From positions 1-39,600 of the forward strand of contig NZ_BQXN01000021.1 in assembly GCF_045862745.1 (NCBI RefSeq): 39,600 bases of DNA. Reading direction: 5' to 3'. This stretch comes from Furfurilactobacillus entadae. GTDB taxonomy: Bacteria > Bacillota > Bacilli > Lactobacillales > Lactobacillaceae. This document shows, piece after piece, positions 7,470-16,389 of this stretch (the first letter of the stretch is position 1; each line of letters starts with the position of its first letter). The notes under the pieces were generated by a model that had not been told where the DNA came from, searched no databases, and worked only from the letters and a program-made list of their open reading frames with translations. Position numbers and translations under genes: made by a program.

Positions 7470-8674
7470 ATGGTCACCTTAAAAGAATACCTACTTCATA
7501 TTCTTGAAAATTATAAAAACGAAATTAAAAATAATTATAAGGATAATCCCTTATCCGAATATATTTCAGCAAAAGCAAAAACAACAATTTCTGAGGCAAT
7601 CTTTCCACAAGAAAAATACTCTATAAAAGGGTCTTCAGGCCAAGGAAGATGGGCAACCGTACCATGGATGGGCATTTTTGATAAAGAAATATCAATTTCA
7701 GCTCAACGTGGATATTACCTTGTATACTTATTTAAAAGTGATTTATCAGGTGTTTACCTGTCCTTAAATCAGGGTTATACAGACTTCAAAGAAAAATATA
7801 AAGCACCTGACCGTAATACAAATATTCGACTCGTAAGCCGATATTGGCAAAAGCAGCTGCACACAATAACTGAAAATAATGGTTCACTATTTACAACGGA
7901 AAATATTTCCTTAACTTCTTCCAAGAGTAACACGGACTTACCAAGAGGATACGAACTCGGTAATATCTATAGTCGTTATTACAGTTTAGAGGACTTAACG
8001 CAGCTTACTAACAACCAATTACTCAACGATCTTTATCAAATGAATACAGTTTTCTTAGAATTACGGACCATGATAACCACCGCTTACGATGTATGTAATG
8101 ACCATATCATTAAAAGTAATTTCGAAGGTTCAAACCTACTTAATGCCCAAGATAAACATGACGATTTAAACAATCTCAATCTAGGTACAGAAGTACTAGT
8201 ATCAAAAATTGATTTTTCTCTTCCAAAAACCACTTCCAAAAAATTCACTCATATCGATTACAATAAACGCCAACAAAAAACACAAGTCTAGGATTACATT
8301 CTGAACAATTAGTGGTCGAAGCCGAGCAAACCCGTTTAGCTTCCATTCCTGAATTACAATCTAAAAAAGTTGAGCACACTTCAGTAGAACTGGGGGATGG
8401 TGCCGGTTACGACATTAAATCTTACAGACTAACTGACAACAAAATTACCGAACATTTTATTGAGGTAAAGGCTACTACTGGAGATATTAAAACACCCCTC
8501 TTTATGTCAAAAAATGAGATAAACGTTGCCAAAGAAAAGAAAGATAAGTACTCAATAGTTCGAATTTTCAAAAACAAAGATAATGAATGGTCTCACTACA
8601 CTATTAATGGTCCCTTTTCTGAGAAAGATAAACTTTATTACGAACCCGTTCAATACCAAGTCCTTCCCAAATAA
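7470..8674 (+). pseudogene. MrcB_N-DUF3883 restriction endonuclease-like gene, split by a one-base frameshift
   Basis: The first part (7470-8291) has an MrcB-like N-terminal domain (DUF3578: KGSSGQGRWATVPWMGIFDK, then RGYYLVYLF and YLSLNQGYT), the module that McrB-type proteins use to recognise DNA. The second part (visible from 8312, continuing in frame from 8276) is a DUF3883/NOV-C domain with a PD-(D/E)XK pattern: Asp in GAGYDI and ExK in FIEVKAT. One protein of about 400 residues would result if the A6 run at 8275-8280 had one more A, reading QQKNTSLGLHSEQLVVEAE. No GTPase or McrC partner is present, so this would be a stand-alone nuclease. The region is much more AT-rich than its neighbours, which suggests transfer. 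ATG 7470 follows AAGGA. The break may be decay, reversible slippage or a sequencing error. Confidence 0.78.
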
Positions 8675-8761
8675 CTTTTATACCTGTTAATTTATTTTCC
8701 GTTTACCTGCTATACTTTTCCTATTACTACAACAAAATGCGCACCAATTAGGAGTTTATTC

Positions 8762-9931
8762 ATGAATGAAATTTTAAAGGCCCAGTTTTTTGTCGATGAC
8801 CTGTCCGATGACCAAAAGGCTGTGATCACAAACATCAACGATTACATTAGCCAGGGTCTCAAGCACACCCCTTCATCCGTTGCCATTATTCAGGGGGCAG
8901 CTGGCACCGGGAAGTCTGTCGTTCTCATGGAACTGGTGCGCCAGTACATGACGGACCACCGCTACAAAACGGCCCTCGTCGTTAACCACCCAGAGCTGTA
9001 CAAGGCTTACCAGGACATTGCTGAATCAATCCCTAACATGAACGTCAACGCCATTCGGCGCCCAACTGCGCTGATTAACGACGCACAAAAGAACCATAAA
9101 AAGTACGACATCATCTTTGTTGATGAAGCGCACCTATTGTATTCCAAGTCAGAACCCTACGCGCATTACCGCGGTCAAAACCAGCTCACCGATTTGATGG
9201 CCCTCGCTAAGGTCGTTGTGGTCGTTTACGATTTCGACCAAGTTTTCCAATCAAAGATGTACTGGGATAAAAAGCTCCTTTTCGACACCATCGGGAGCCA
9301 CCCGTACAAACAGTTTGACATGAACTTTCAGTACCGGATGGTTGCCAGCGATGAGCAGGTGGCCTGGATGGACGATCTCACGGAAGAAAAGCCAATGAAA
9401 CCATTCCCAGATAACAGCGACTTTGAGTTTAAAGTCTTTGATACCGCTGGGGAGATGTTTGAAACCATCAAAAAGCGCAATAAAGAGGTTGGGATGAGTC
9501 GGATGGTTGCGACTTCCGGTTTCCCACGCATTGACGGTCGGCACAACGTCGAGATGGATTCCTTCAGTTTACCGTGGGACGAATGGGACCCACAACGGAC
9601 CCACTGGGCTAAACGTGAAGGTTCCCTCACCCAGGTCGGAACCATTTACACCCTGCAAGGCTTCGACCTAAACTACGTCGGCATGGTCATCGGCCCCTCG
9701 TTTGGTTACGATGAAAAAACCGACACCATGACGATCTTACCCGAGAAATATTCCCATAAAGAAGTGTTCAAAAAGCGCAAGGACATCAAGTTTACTAACG
9801 ACGAATATAAAGTTTTCATCGCCAATGTCCTTAACGTGCTCATGAAACGGGGAAAGTACGGTATGTACTTAACCGCGTATGACGACGCGTTGCGGCACCG
9901 TTTAGTCGACTTGTACGAAAACGGAAAATAA
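8762..9931 (+). CDS. DUF2075 family P-loop ATPase/helicase-like protein
   Basis: A 389-residue protein with Walker A GAAGTGKS (residues 45-52), Walker B DEAH (121-124) and later superfamily I helicase-like elements (MNFQYRM near 195, a YTLQGFDLNYVGMVIGPSF motif near 300). This is the DUF2075/schlafen-type ATPase core, often found alone or fused to a GIY-YIG nuclease; no nuclease domain is fused here. It probably acts on nucleic acid, but the role is not known. Codon use and base composition are like the core genes, unlike the AT-rich gene upstream. A promoter TTTACC/TATACT lies just upstream at about 8702-8717, and the start has AGGAG. Confidence 0.82.
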   Translation: MNEILKAQFFVDDLSDDQKAVITNINDYISQGLKHTPSSVAIIQGAAGTGKSVVLMELVRQYMTDHRYKTALVVNHPELYKAYQDIAESIPNMNVNAIRRPTALINDAQKNHKKYDIIFVDEAHLLYSKSEPYAHYRGQNQLTDLMALAKVVVVVYDFDQVFQSKMYWDKKLLFDTIGSHPYKQFDMNFQYRMVASDEQVAWMDDLTEEKPMKPFPDNSDFEFKVFDTAGEMFETIKKRNKEVGMSRMVATSGFPRIDGRHNVEMDSFSLPWDEWDPQRTHWAKREGSLTQVGTIYTLQGFDLNYVGMVIGPSFGYDEKTDTMTILPEKYSHKEVFKKRKDIKFTNDEYKVFIANVLNVLMKRGKYGMYLTAYDDALRHRLVDLYENGK

Positions 9932-9971
9932 GCACCATTAATGACCAACTTCAGAAGGAGTGTGTTTGCTT

Positions 9972-10181
9972 ATGTGGCGGAAACCGTTAATCATCACCTC
10001 AATCATTTTCTTGATCATCGCGGCCGTTCGCTTCGGTGTTGCCGTTTATCAACATAACATTTGGTCCATCTCACCAATCTACGCCTACAACGTTCCCCAT
10101 GGCATCGTGGGCTGGTCAATTAGCCTTGCCATCGTGGCGTTTGTCGCGTCACTGATCGTAGGCGGCGGAAAAAAGCGGTAA
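9972..10181 (+). CDS. Small membrane protein with two transmembrane segments
   Basis: A 69-residue protein with hydrophobic segments at about residues 5-23 and 43-62 and a basic tail (GGGKKR). The first segment starts right after a short basic N-terminus, so both termini may be cytoplasmic. I do not recognise a family. ATG 9972 is 11 bases after AAGGAG; a TTG at 9966 is possible. It is 40 bases behind the DUF2075 gene and shares its terminator, so they are probably co-transcribed. Confidence 0.7.
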   Translation: MWRKPLIITSIIFLIIAAVRFGVAVYQHNIWSISPIYAYNVPHGIVGWSISLAIVAFVASLIVGGGKKR

Positions 10182-10200
10182 CTTGGATATTAAATAGTCG

Positions 10201-10250
10201 AAAAAGGTGTTACTGAGTCGGTTTGGACTGACTCAGTAACACCTTTTTTA
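10201..10250. terminator. Strong intrinsic terminator
   Basis: AAAAAGGTGTTACTGAGTC and GACTCAGTAACACCTTTTTT form a perfect long stem around a 10-base loop, with T-runs in both directions. Confidence 0.95.
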
Positions 10251-10319
10251 GGTTGCCTATTAAACTGTCTTTCTAAGAAAGGTCTCTCACCACGTCTAGA
10301 TAATATTAGAGCCGTTTAG

Positions 10320-11198
10320 TTAGTCGTTTTCTTTCAACCACTGATCCAGCACACGAATAAACTCATCGTGTTGGTCCAACAACGCCAGATGGCGACTGTT
10401 CCCAAATAGATGCCACTTAGCCCCCGGAATGTGGTCATAAACAGACTTGGCAATCAGTGGTGTACATAGATCGTCCGTTCCGTTGGTAACCAATACTGGC
10501 ACGTGAATGTTCTTTAAGTCATCGGTCAGTTCAAAGTCACTAATTGTGCCGTTTTCGGTAAACTCATTGGGTCCCTCCGCAATCAGACTGGCGCGTTTCC
10601 CGTTGGTTGGCCGCCGCAGTGGTTCCGGTGAGTTTTCATCTGGGTCATCCCAACAGTAGCGTTCCATGTAACGGTCGTTGGCGGCCAGATACTTTGGCCC
10701 AGAAAAGTCACCGGTGCGCTCAGCTTCGGCAATGGCCTCACGATCCTCATAACTCAAATAAGAGATCAGCCGGTGCTGCTCTTTTGTCCACAGCTTGATG
10801 GACGCTGGTGAACCATCGATCATCACACTCTTCACACCCGTTTGGTCGCAGTGCGTCAGGTACAGCATTTCAAGCATTCCGCCCCACGACTGGCCTAGCA
10901 TGTGAATCTGGTCCAAATGAAGATATTTCCGAAGCGCGATCAGTTCTTCAGCCCACGTTTCCTTCACATAAACGGACTCATCCTCTGGGAGCGATGATTT
11001 TCCGCAGCCGACTTGGTCATACATGATCAGCTGCCGCCCCGTCTTAGCGTAGTCATCCAGCAATTCAAAGTAGTTGTGCGATGACCCTGGACCACCATGA
11101 ATCAACAAGAGTGGGGCCTTATTCGGGTTCGGCTCGCCCACGATTCGATAATACGTTTGATACCCGTGAAACGGCATGTAACCTTCTTCAATCTTCAT
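10320..11198 (-). CDS. Prolyl aminopeptidase-like alpha/beta hydrolase
   Basis: A 292-residue serine hydrolase of the S33 family. The oxyanion HGGPG motif is at about residues 34-38, the nucleophile elbow GQSWGG at about 102-107, the acid near GTDDL (about 241-245) and the His in NSRHLAL (about 268). This matches proline iminopeptidases (PepI/PepIP) of lactobacilli, which remove N-terminal proline from peptides in the cytoplasm; related tripeptidases share the motifs, so specificity is inferred. AAGGAAG precedes the ATG. It is monocistronic, convergent with the DUF2075 unit and divergent from the MarR gene. Confidence 0.88.
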   Translation of the reverse strand: MKIEEGYMPFHGYQTYYRIVGEPNPNKAPLLLIHGGPGSSHNYFELLDDYAKTGRQLIMYDQVGCGKSSLPEDESVYVKETWAEELIALRKYLHLDQIHMLGQSWGGMLEMLYLTHCDQTGVKSVMIDGSPASIKLWTKEQHRLISYLSYEDREAIAEAERTGDFSGPKYLAANDRYMERYCWDDPDENSPEPLRRPTNGKRASLIAEGPNEFTENGTISDFELTDDLKNIHVPVLVTNGTDDLCTPLIAKSVYDHIPGAKWHLFGNSRHLALLDQHDEFIRVLDQWLKEND

Positions 11199-11378
11199 TG
11201 ACCAGCGCTTCCTTTTCTTGTGAAATAACGTGCTTACCGTGATTGTACGCCACTCTGAACCAAATTTAAAAGCGCACTCATGCAGAATACGCTAGGATAA
11301 GCTATGGATTGCACTTTAGTGACCTAGGGTAGCTCACACTTTCCTATTTGCGAAAAAATAATTGAAATTTTATCGCTT

Positions 11379-11418
11379 ATTTGCTTGCGCAAATAAAATA
11401 ACGTGTATATAATATAAT
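11379..11418 (+). promoter_or_regulatory. marR promoter with overlapping dyad
   Basis: -35 TTGCGC (11385-11390), 17-base spacer and -10 TATAAT (11408-11413). A perfect inverted repeat TATTTGC-TTGC-GCAAATA (11379-11396) covers the -35, which is the expected arrangement for autorepression by the MarR protein encoded at 11438. Confidence 0.72.
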
Positions 11419-11437
11419 CAATCTAAACCTTAAGGGG

Positions 11438-11869
11438 ATGTCACTCATTACACCTAGATCAGATAAAATCATCGCATCATTAAACATCGTTTCCCGTAAA
11501 CTTCAAGGGTTGCTTGATGAACAACTGGCACCGCTTCACCTAACCTCTAGCAACTACTATTTTTTGCTAAAGATCGACCAAGAACGGACGCTCACTCAGG
11601 ACCAGCTTTTCCGTAAAATTTACTTGAGCCCCAGCAATGTCACCCGACGTTTAGACCAGTTAGTTGCCCTTGGCTTGGTGGTCAAAGAACGTTCAACCGA
11701 CGATCGGCGTTCATGGAACATTAGCTTAACCCTCCAAGGAAAGATCTTGGTTCCAAAAATTAAAGCGGTCGTTCTCCGCGTCAATAAACAGTTTCTCACT
11801 GATATTCCAGCTGATGAAATTAATGTCGTTAAGGCGTTTCTTGAGCAAACATCCGCAAATTTAGATTAA
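11438..11869 (+). CDS. MarR family transcriptional regulator
   Basis: A 143-residue winged-helix protein: LTQDQLFRKIYLSPSNVTRRLDQL is the recognition helix region (about residues 52-75) and KERSTDDRRSWNISLT is the wing with the conserved DxRS/R motif. The annotated ATG at 11438 touches AGGGG with no spacing; an in-frame ATT at 11447 would have ideal spacing, so the true N-terminus may be three residues shorter. It heads a cluster with a small protein, an MFS pump and a hypothetical protein and probably represses that cluster and itself. Confidence 0.88.
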   Translation: MSLITPRSDKIIASLNIVSRKLQGLLDEQLAPLHLTSSNYYFLLKIDQERTLTQDQLFRKIYLSPSNVTRRLDQLVALGLVVKERSTDDRRSWNISLTLQGKILVPKIKAVVLRVNKQFLTDIPADEINVVKAFLEQTSANLD

Positions 11870-11902
11870 GTTACACACGCGTTTGAGACAGGAGGCTTCA
11901 TT

Positions 11903-12118
11903 ATGTTAAACGAGGATAAGTACGATTACGACGTCACGCTTCTCGGCCAACTTCGCGACCGCTTACAGCGTCTTGAAGATAATGATTACGTCACTGCTTA
12001 CTATAAGGGTTACAGTGCTGACGGATTAACGCTTGATGAAGTTAACGACGCCATTGACGACCTCAATCACCAGATTCGGCGGTTGGAACGTGAACTAGAT
12101 GAGGACGCCGACCGTTAA
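11903..12118 (+). CDS. Small acidic coiled-coil protein (hypothetical)
   Basis: A 71-residue highly charged protein whose C-terminal half (LDEVNDAIDDLNHQIRRLERELDE) reads as a helix with heptad-like leucines. I do not recognise a family. It has a good GGAGG, lies 33 bases after marR and 69 bases before the MFS gene, and is probably part of the same transcript. Confidence 0.72.
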   Translation: MLNEDKYDYDVTLLGQLRDRLQRLEDNDYVTAYYKGYSADGLTLDEVNDAIDDLNHQIRRLERELDEDADR

Positions 12119-12187
12119 CCGTTGAACAGGCCTGCTGAATTTTCTGGCTCCTTGATGGTGCTTCATTGAAAAGGAGATGATGATCAC

Positions 12188-13609
12188 TTGCTTAAACGTT
12201 GGCTCATTCTAAGTCTACTTGGTTTATTTTTCTTCATGGTGATCGTTGATGGAACCATCGTCAGCATTGCCATTCCAACAATCTCACGTGATTTGGCCGT
12301 ATCAACAAACGCAGCAACAATGATTATTGGTATTTACCTCATCACAATTAGCGCGCTTCTCCTCTTTTTCGGCCAACTTGGCGATCAAATCGGCCGGCCA
12401 CTTGTCTTTGAGGGCGGCACTGTGCTCTTCATTATTGGTTCTGCCCTCTCGGGATTTGGTCTCAACCTCCCGTTTGTGCTCTGTGGGCGGTTTATTCAAG
12501 CCATTGGAGCCAGCATGACAATGGCTAATAGTTACGCCATTGTCACCGACACGTTTCCCCCGCAGTATCTTGGGCGGGCTTTGGGGATTGAGTCCCTATT
12601 TATCTCGTTGGGATCACTGGCTGGCCCTGGTCTTGGGGGGCTCATCTTAGGGTACCTACCTTGGGGCTACATTTTCTGGATCAATCTCCCACTTGGCCTA
12701 CTTTGTTTGCTGGCTGAATGGTTCATCTTCCCACGGCCTCACCGGATTCACCGCCCAAACGTTGACTGGCTCGGTGTTGGTCAATTAAGTCTCATGGCCA
12801 TTGCCTTTTTTATCACGTCCAGTATTGTCCTGTCTAACCCACTTGGGGCCGCGATTTCACTGATTGCATTCGGGATTGTTCTTGCCACCTTTGTCCGTCA
12901 TGAAAAAGTGGCGCCCCGACCGTTGCTCAACCTTCAATTACTGCATAACCATGTATTTTCACGAAACCTCATCACAGCGCTCATTAGCTTTGTTGTCGGG
13001 TACTTCTTTACCCTTTTAGCACCCATCTACCTGCAACTGGTCCTTAAAGACTCTAGTCAACTCAGTGGCTTGCTGCTTATGGCATCGCCGATTGTTGCAC
13101 TAATCGCCAATCCAATTGCCGGGATCTTAACGGATCGTTATAACCGGACACACGTTATGCGCGTTGGGATGCTCATTCTCATCGTGGCAGAGCTTGGACT
13201 AGTCGTTAGTAACGGAACACACGAACCCGTTACATTCATCATCCTCTCCACACTAATCGCCATTGGAACGGCTGGCTTTGGGACACCAAACAACACGTTG
13301 ATTATGCAAAGTGTTCCCAAAGAAAGCCGTGGCATGGCTGGGTCCATGAACTCACTGATGCGTGAATTTGGCCTTGTCTTAGGAACAACACTCTCAACCG
13401 TCACCTTTTACGTTCATTTATCGATCACCAGCGGCCACAAAATTATGACTGCCCTTGGACAGCCCGCCGCTAACATTATCGCGGCACAACGAACTGCCTA
13501 TCTTTTAGGCGTCATGCTCCTGTTATCTGCTGGCGCCATTCTTCTTCTACGCGATCGTCACCTTGACAACAACACGGTTGCGCCAACCACTCGCGATGCA
13601 TCAAATTAG
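12188..13609 (+). CDS. MFS multidrug transporter, DHA2/EmrB-QacA type
   Basis: A 473-residue membrane protein with about 14 hydrophobic segments. It has the DHA2 motifs: IVDGTIVSIAIPTI in TM1 (motif D1), the cytoplasmic GQLGDQIGRPLVF loop (motif A) and the SLAGPGLGGLILGYLPWGYIF region (motif C, antiporter). This family exports cationic or lipophilic drugs using the proton gradient; the substrate is not predictable. TTG at 12188 is chosen because it is the only start in frame near AAGGAG (11 bases). The MarR gene upstream is the likely regulator. Confidence 0.9.
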   Translation: MLKRWLILSLLGLFFFMVIVDGTIVSIAIPTISRDLAVSTNAATMIIGIYLITISALLLFFGQLGDQIGRPLVFEGGTVLFIIGSALSGFGLNLPFVLCGRFIQAIGASMTMANSYAIVTDTFPPQYLGRALGIESLFISLGSLAGPGLGGLILGYLPWGYIFWINLPLGLLCLLAEWFIFPRPHRIHRPNVDWLGVGQLSLMAIAFFITSSIVLSNPLGAAISLIAFGIVLATFVRHEKVAPRPLLNLQLLHNHVFSRNLITALISFVVGYFFTLLAPIYLQLVLKDSSQLSGLLLMASPIVALIANPIAGILTDRYNRTHVMRVGMLILIVAELGLVVSNGTHEPVTFIILSTLIAIGTAGFGTPNNTLIMQSVPKESRGMAGSMNSLMREFGLVLGTTLSTVTFYVHLSITSGHKIMTALGQPAANIIAAQRTAYLLGVMLLLSAGAILLLRDRHLDNNTVAPTTRDASN

Positions 13610-13620
13610 GAGGACTAAAC

Positions 13621-14205
13621 ATGTCAAAATTTATGATGATTAACGGTCACGAAAACCAAAATTTGATTATTCCAGATGACTTTGTTGAGGTTAGCCGTGA
13701 AACGGAACCACGCAATGGTGAGCAGGTCAGTGTGGTTCGCTATCAAAAAGCTGGTGCCATCGTTTATAACAACCCGCACATTACGGTTGTATTCGGTGCC
13801 GACAACCGCTTTATCAGTTACAACAACTTTAGTTTTGAAGCTGATGGGCCCCTTCCCAGCTCGCATGAGGCCGTAAAGATTGCAGAACAGGTCTTTCAGT
13901 CAGTTGATCCGACCTATGCCACTGGGCTAAGTTACATGCGTATCGACAAAGAGACCCGCACGTTTACCAATGACGCCGGAACGTTGATTACGACACCGAT
14001 TCTTTGGGTCAAATTTTCACACAGGAACGGTTCGTACAACTGGGTCTCCATTGGGCCTAATAACGAAATTGTCGAAGTTGAACGCGAATCACTTTGGGAC
14101 TTTAATCAGTGGCGGCGGGCAACCGAAGAATGGAACATTGATGATTGGGTTCTTGCTCGGCAAGGTAAGGGGCCACAATTGCAGGCCCCTTCTGCACTCG
14201 CTTAG
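13621..14205 (+). CDS. Hypothetical protein (194 aa)
   Basis: A soluble 194-residue protein I do not recognise. Predicted beta-rich N-terminus (VVRYQKAGAIVYNNPHITVVFG), a helix (SHEAVKIAEQVFQSV, about 79-93) and a beta-hairpin region ending WVSIGPNNEIVEVERE, a layout that is somewhat PepSY-like; that is only an impression. The start is 11 bases behind the MFS stop with GGAGG overlapping, so it is co-translated with the pump. Its TAG stop overlaps the parS site at 14204. Confidence 0.72.
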   Translation: MSKFMMINGHENQNLIIPDDFVEVSRETEPRNGEQVSVVRYQKAGAIVYNNPHITVVFGADNRFISYNNFSFEADGPLPSSHEAVKIAEQVFQSVDPTYATGLSYMRIDKETRTFTNDAGTLITTPILWVKFSHRNGSYNWVSIGPNNEIVEVERESLWDFNQWRRATEEWNIDDWVLARQGKGPQLQAPSALA

Positions 14206-14219
14206 TTTCACGTGAAACA
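14204..14219. promoter_or_regulatory. parS: parS site at the end of the 13621 gene
   Basis: AGTTTCACGTGAAACA matches TGTTTCACGTGAAACA in 15 of 16 positions, the only difference being the first base; the central CACGTG is intact. It overlaps the stop codon and lies directly before the terminator. Confidence 0.8.
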
Positions 14220-14220
14220 T

Positions 14221-14274
14221 TCAAAAAGCAGCAGCTATTTGCGGATTCTTCCGTAAACAGCTGCCGCTTTTTGC
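14221..14274. terminator. Intrinsic terminator
   Basis: CAAAAAGC-GCAGCT...TTGCGG pairs with CCGTAAACAGCTGC-GCTTTTTG around a six-base loop, with one interruption. It ends the MarR-MFS cluster. Confidence 0.85.
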
Positions 14275-14351
14275 GTTAACTTAGGCATTGCTTTTTCCTC
14301 GCCAGCGTCTATACTTCAATGTCGTAAATAAATCCTGAAGGGTCCTCACTC

Positions 14352-14875
14352 ATGCAAAACGTTGATCTAACAAATATCGTTCTTGCCCTCTTTGTTCTTT
14401 ATGCCGTTCTTCGGCGCCAACTAGAACCGCGGCTCATCAAACTAAATTTAACAACGTACGTCTTTCTCATTCTCTTTGGCGCCGCTTCCGTCGCTGATGC
14501 GTTTAACCATCACCAAATCACGCTGACATCAGGGACAAAGTGGTTCGTCCTGGTGCCCTTGTCAGTGCCGGGCTGTTTGGCTGGCTGCGAACATTATCAT
14601 ACCGCCTGTGGGTCAACGATGACGGTCTGGTCATGCGCCAAGGAAACTGGTTAACCGTTGTTTTATGGATCGTTGGAATTGCCCTTCACTTATTATCGGA
14701 TCGTGCTTGGCAAGGCAGTGACGCCACGCTAATGCTTTATCTAGGGCTTACACTATTGATTCAACGCGGCCTTGTCTGGCTGCGAGCCCGTCGTCAATTT
14801 CCAGAGGCAACCCAACAAACCGCAGCCTACCACGAGGCGCACCACCGGGAACGTCATCACTCACGCCAACGTTAA
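14352..14875 (+). pseudogene. Frameshifted multi-pass membrane protein
   Basis: Two overlapping frames form one protein of about 174 residues. The N-terminal part (from 14352) has two hydrophobic segments (VLALFVLYAVL and TYVFLILFGAASVADAF); the C-terminal part, readable from 14540 in the -1 frame, has three more (ALVSAGLFGWL, VVLWIVGIALHLL, LMLYLGLTLLIQ) and a His/Arg-rich tail. One added A in the AAA at 14537-14539 restores a continuous TSGTKVVRPG junction. RRQLEPR in the first loop recalls DUF1453/CcdC-like proteins, but I do not rely on that. Either a pseudogene or a sequencing error. The promoter and AGGGTCC upstream are unremarkable. Confidence 0.7.
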
Positions 14876-14929
14876 CCCCGCAAAACGGGTATAATGTGAC
14901 CCATAAACACTGAACGCAAGGAGCACGTC

Positions 14930-15586
14930 ATGGTTAAGCAGGGAAAATACGCAAAGGTTAGTCAGCAAAAGAAACTCCAAAGTTTACGCCAGCACATTGC
15001 CAATAAGGGATCACGCGTTGTTTCCGATGACCAATTGAGCGATTTTTTACTTGTTCGTTGGCACCTGACGAATCGTCAACCAAAATTGACGGAAACAACC
15101 ATGCAACAATTTCTTCGGGCCTGGCTTGAACAAGCACAAAGCCACCAATCTCCCTGGTCATTATCCATTATTACTGGTGAAACGTTGCAACAGTTTAACC
15201 AGCAGGTTCCCTGGCAATTCTATGCCATCGTTAACCAACAGTTTGAACGCTGGCAGTCGTTTCTTCAAAAAGAGGGGCCCACAGTCCCATTAGCAACCCG
15301 CTTGTTGTTTACCGACGCTCTTTCACCCGAACAATGGGTGACCCTGTTAAGCCAACAACTAGCCGTGAACACCCTCTTGCAAATGACCGGTGGCAATCAA
15401 GACCGTTTGGCACAAATCAACAACGAGCAAGTCGCTCAGCTGCAAGTGAGTTTTCTCAACGCGGACAAAACCGCCATTGAATGGCAAAAAGTGACAGCAC
15501 TGGCGCCCGCTAAGCCACCCGTTAGCACCGATGATAACCGGCAATGGCTGGCCGGGTTGGCCAATTTAACACCAGCAGATTTCTAA
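14930..15586 (+). CDS. Hypothetical protein (218 aa)
   Basis: A soluble, glutamine-rich protein with a basic N-terminus (KQGKYAKVSQQKKLQSLRQH) and a mainly helical prediction. I do not recognise the family. AAGGAG lies seven bases before the ATG, and GGTATAATG some 40 bases upstream is a good -10. It ends at a strong terminator, so it is a single-gene unit. Confidence 0.72.
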   Translation: MVKQGKYAKVSQQKKLQSLRQHIANKGSRVVSDDQLSDFLLVRWHLTNRQPKLTETTMQQFLRAWLEQAQSHQSPWSLSIITGETLQQFNQQVPWQFYAIVNQQFERWQSFLQKEGPTVPLATRLLFTDALSPEQWVTLLSQQLAVNTLLQMTGGNQDRLAQINNEQVAQLQVSFLNADKTAIEWQKVTALAPAKPPVSTDDNRQWLAGLANLTPADF

Positions 15587-15632
15587 AAACCACGGTTCCA
15601 GCAACGATGCAGTTGTTGAAACCGTGGTTTTA
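15585..15632. terminator. Bidirectional intrinsic terminator
   Basis: AAAACCACGGTT and AACCGTGGTTTT form the stem, extended by CAAC/GTTG near the loop. It sits between the plus-strand hypothetical gene and the minus-strand TetR gene. Confidence 0.88.
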
Positions 15633-15649
15633 TTTTGTCGGGTTAATCC

Positions 15650-16240
15650 TCACAGCTTATCCAGGGCTTGTCGCAACTCGCCACTCCCGTATAGTTTCAG
15701 CAAAATGGCTCTTGCAGTTGCCTGATCCGTTTTATGTTGTTTAACAAACGTCCACTCCAACACCATTAATAATGTTGAAACACAGTGGCTAATCACTAAT
15801 TCTGTTGGGATCGTTGTCCCCACATTAAGCTTTCCCGTCAACTCTTTCTGGGCCTTCTGGCGCGCATACGTCGTAAAGTTGACTTGTAAATCGCCGGTTT
15901 GATTATGGTGGAGTACCCGCTTCACGTAGTCGCTGTGCGCATCTGTCAGCGTGTATAACCGGTCAAAGGCCTGGACTAGAAATTGATCATCATGTCCGAC
16001 AACCAGTTCGTCTAATTTAACCTCAGCAATCACTAGTGAGAAACAGTATCTTAATAAATCATATTTATCATCAAAATAATTATAGAATGTCGATCGCGGA
16101 TAATTTGCCGCCTTACACAGAGAATTAACCGTGATTAATTCAAATGATTGTTGTGCAATGGCGGCCCCTAACGTCTTGGAAAAATCGTTTAAAACGCGCT
16201 GTTTGCCCCGTGTCATTGTTTGACCAATTTCTTTCATCAT
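15650..16240 (-). CDS. TetR family transcriptional regulator
   Basis: A 196-residue regulator with the TetR helix-turn-helix at about residues 12-60 (LITVNSLCKAANYPRSTFYNYFDDKYDLL) and a helical C-terminal domain similar to TetR_C_7/8 proteins of lactobacilli. ATG 16240 or 16237 (five or eight bases after AGGAG). Divergent from the SDR gene at 16390 with a long inverted repeat between, so it is expected to control that gene and itself. Confidence 0.88.
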   Translation of the reverse strand: MMKEIGQTMTRGKQRVLNDFSKTLGAAIAQQSFELITVNSLCKAANYPRSTFYNYFDDKYDLLRYCFSLVIAEVKLDELVVGHDDQFLVQAFDRLYTLTDAHSDYVKRVLHHNQTGDLQVNFTTYARQKAQKELTGKLNVGTTIPTELVISHCVSTLLMVLEWTFVKQHKTDQATARAILLKLYGSGELRQALDKL

Positions 16241-16254
16241 TCACTCTCCTTGGA

Positions 16255-16331
16255 CAATTTTACGATTATGTCCAGCCTTGTCCACAATCATAAAATTGAC
16301 ACTTTGCCGTTACTTTCTTTTTGTCTATTAT
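16255..16331. promoter_or_regulatory. TetR operator and SDR promoter
   Basis: CAATTTTACGATTATG (16255-16270) and CACAATCATAAAATTG (16283-16298) are 16-base arms with two mismatches, 12 bases apart. Just after them are -35 TTGCCG (16304-16309) and -10 TATTAT (16326-16331) spaced 16 bases for the plus-strand SDR. The dyad is next to the -35, as expected for TetR control. Confidence 0.65.
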
Positions 16332-16389
16332 GACACTGACAGATGACAAGTTTTAGATAACCACGCAAAATAAGGGGCTGACATTTAAA

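Noticed and set aside
8275..8281. Programmed -1 frameshift at the A AAA AAC heptamer
   Set aside because: The heptamer is not in the zero frame needed for tandem slippage, and no downstream stimulatory stem is evident; only simple A-run slippage remains possible.
10495..10510. CACGTGAA within the iminopeptidase gene as another parS
   Set aside because: Only the right half matches; the left arm is unrelated.
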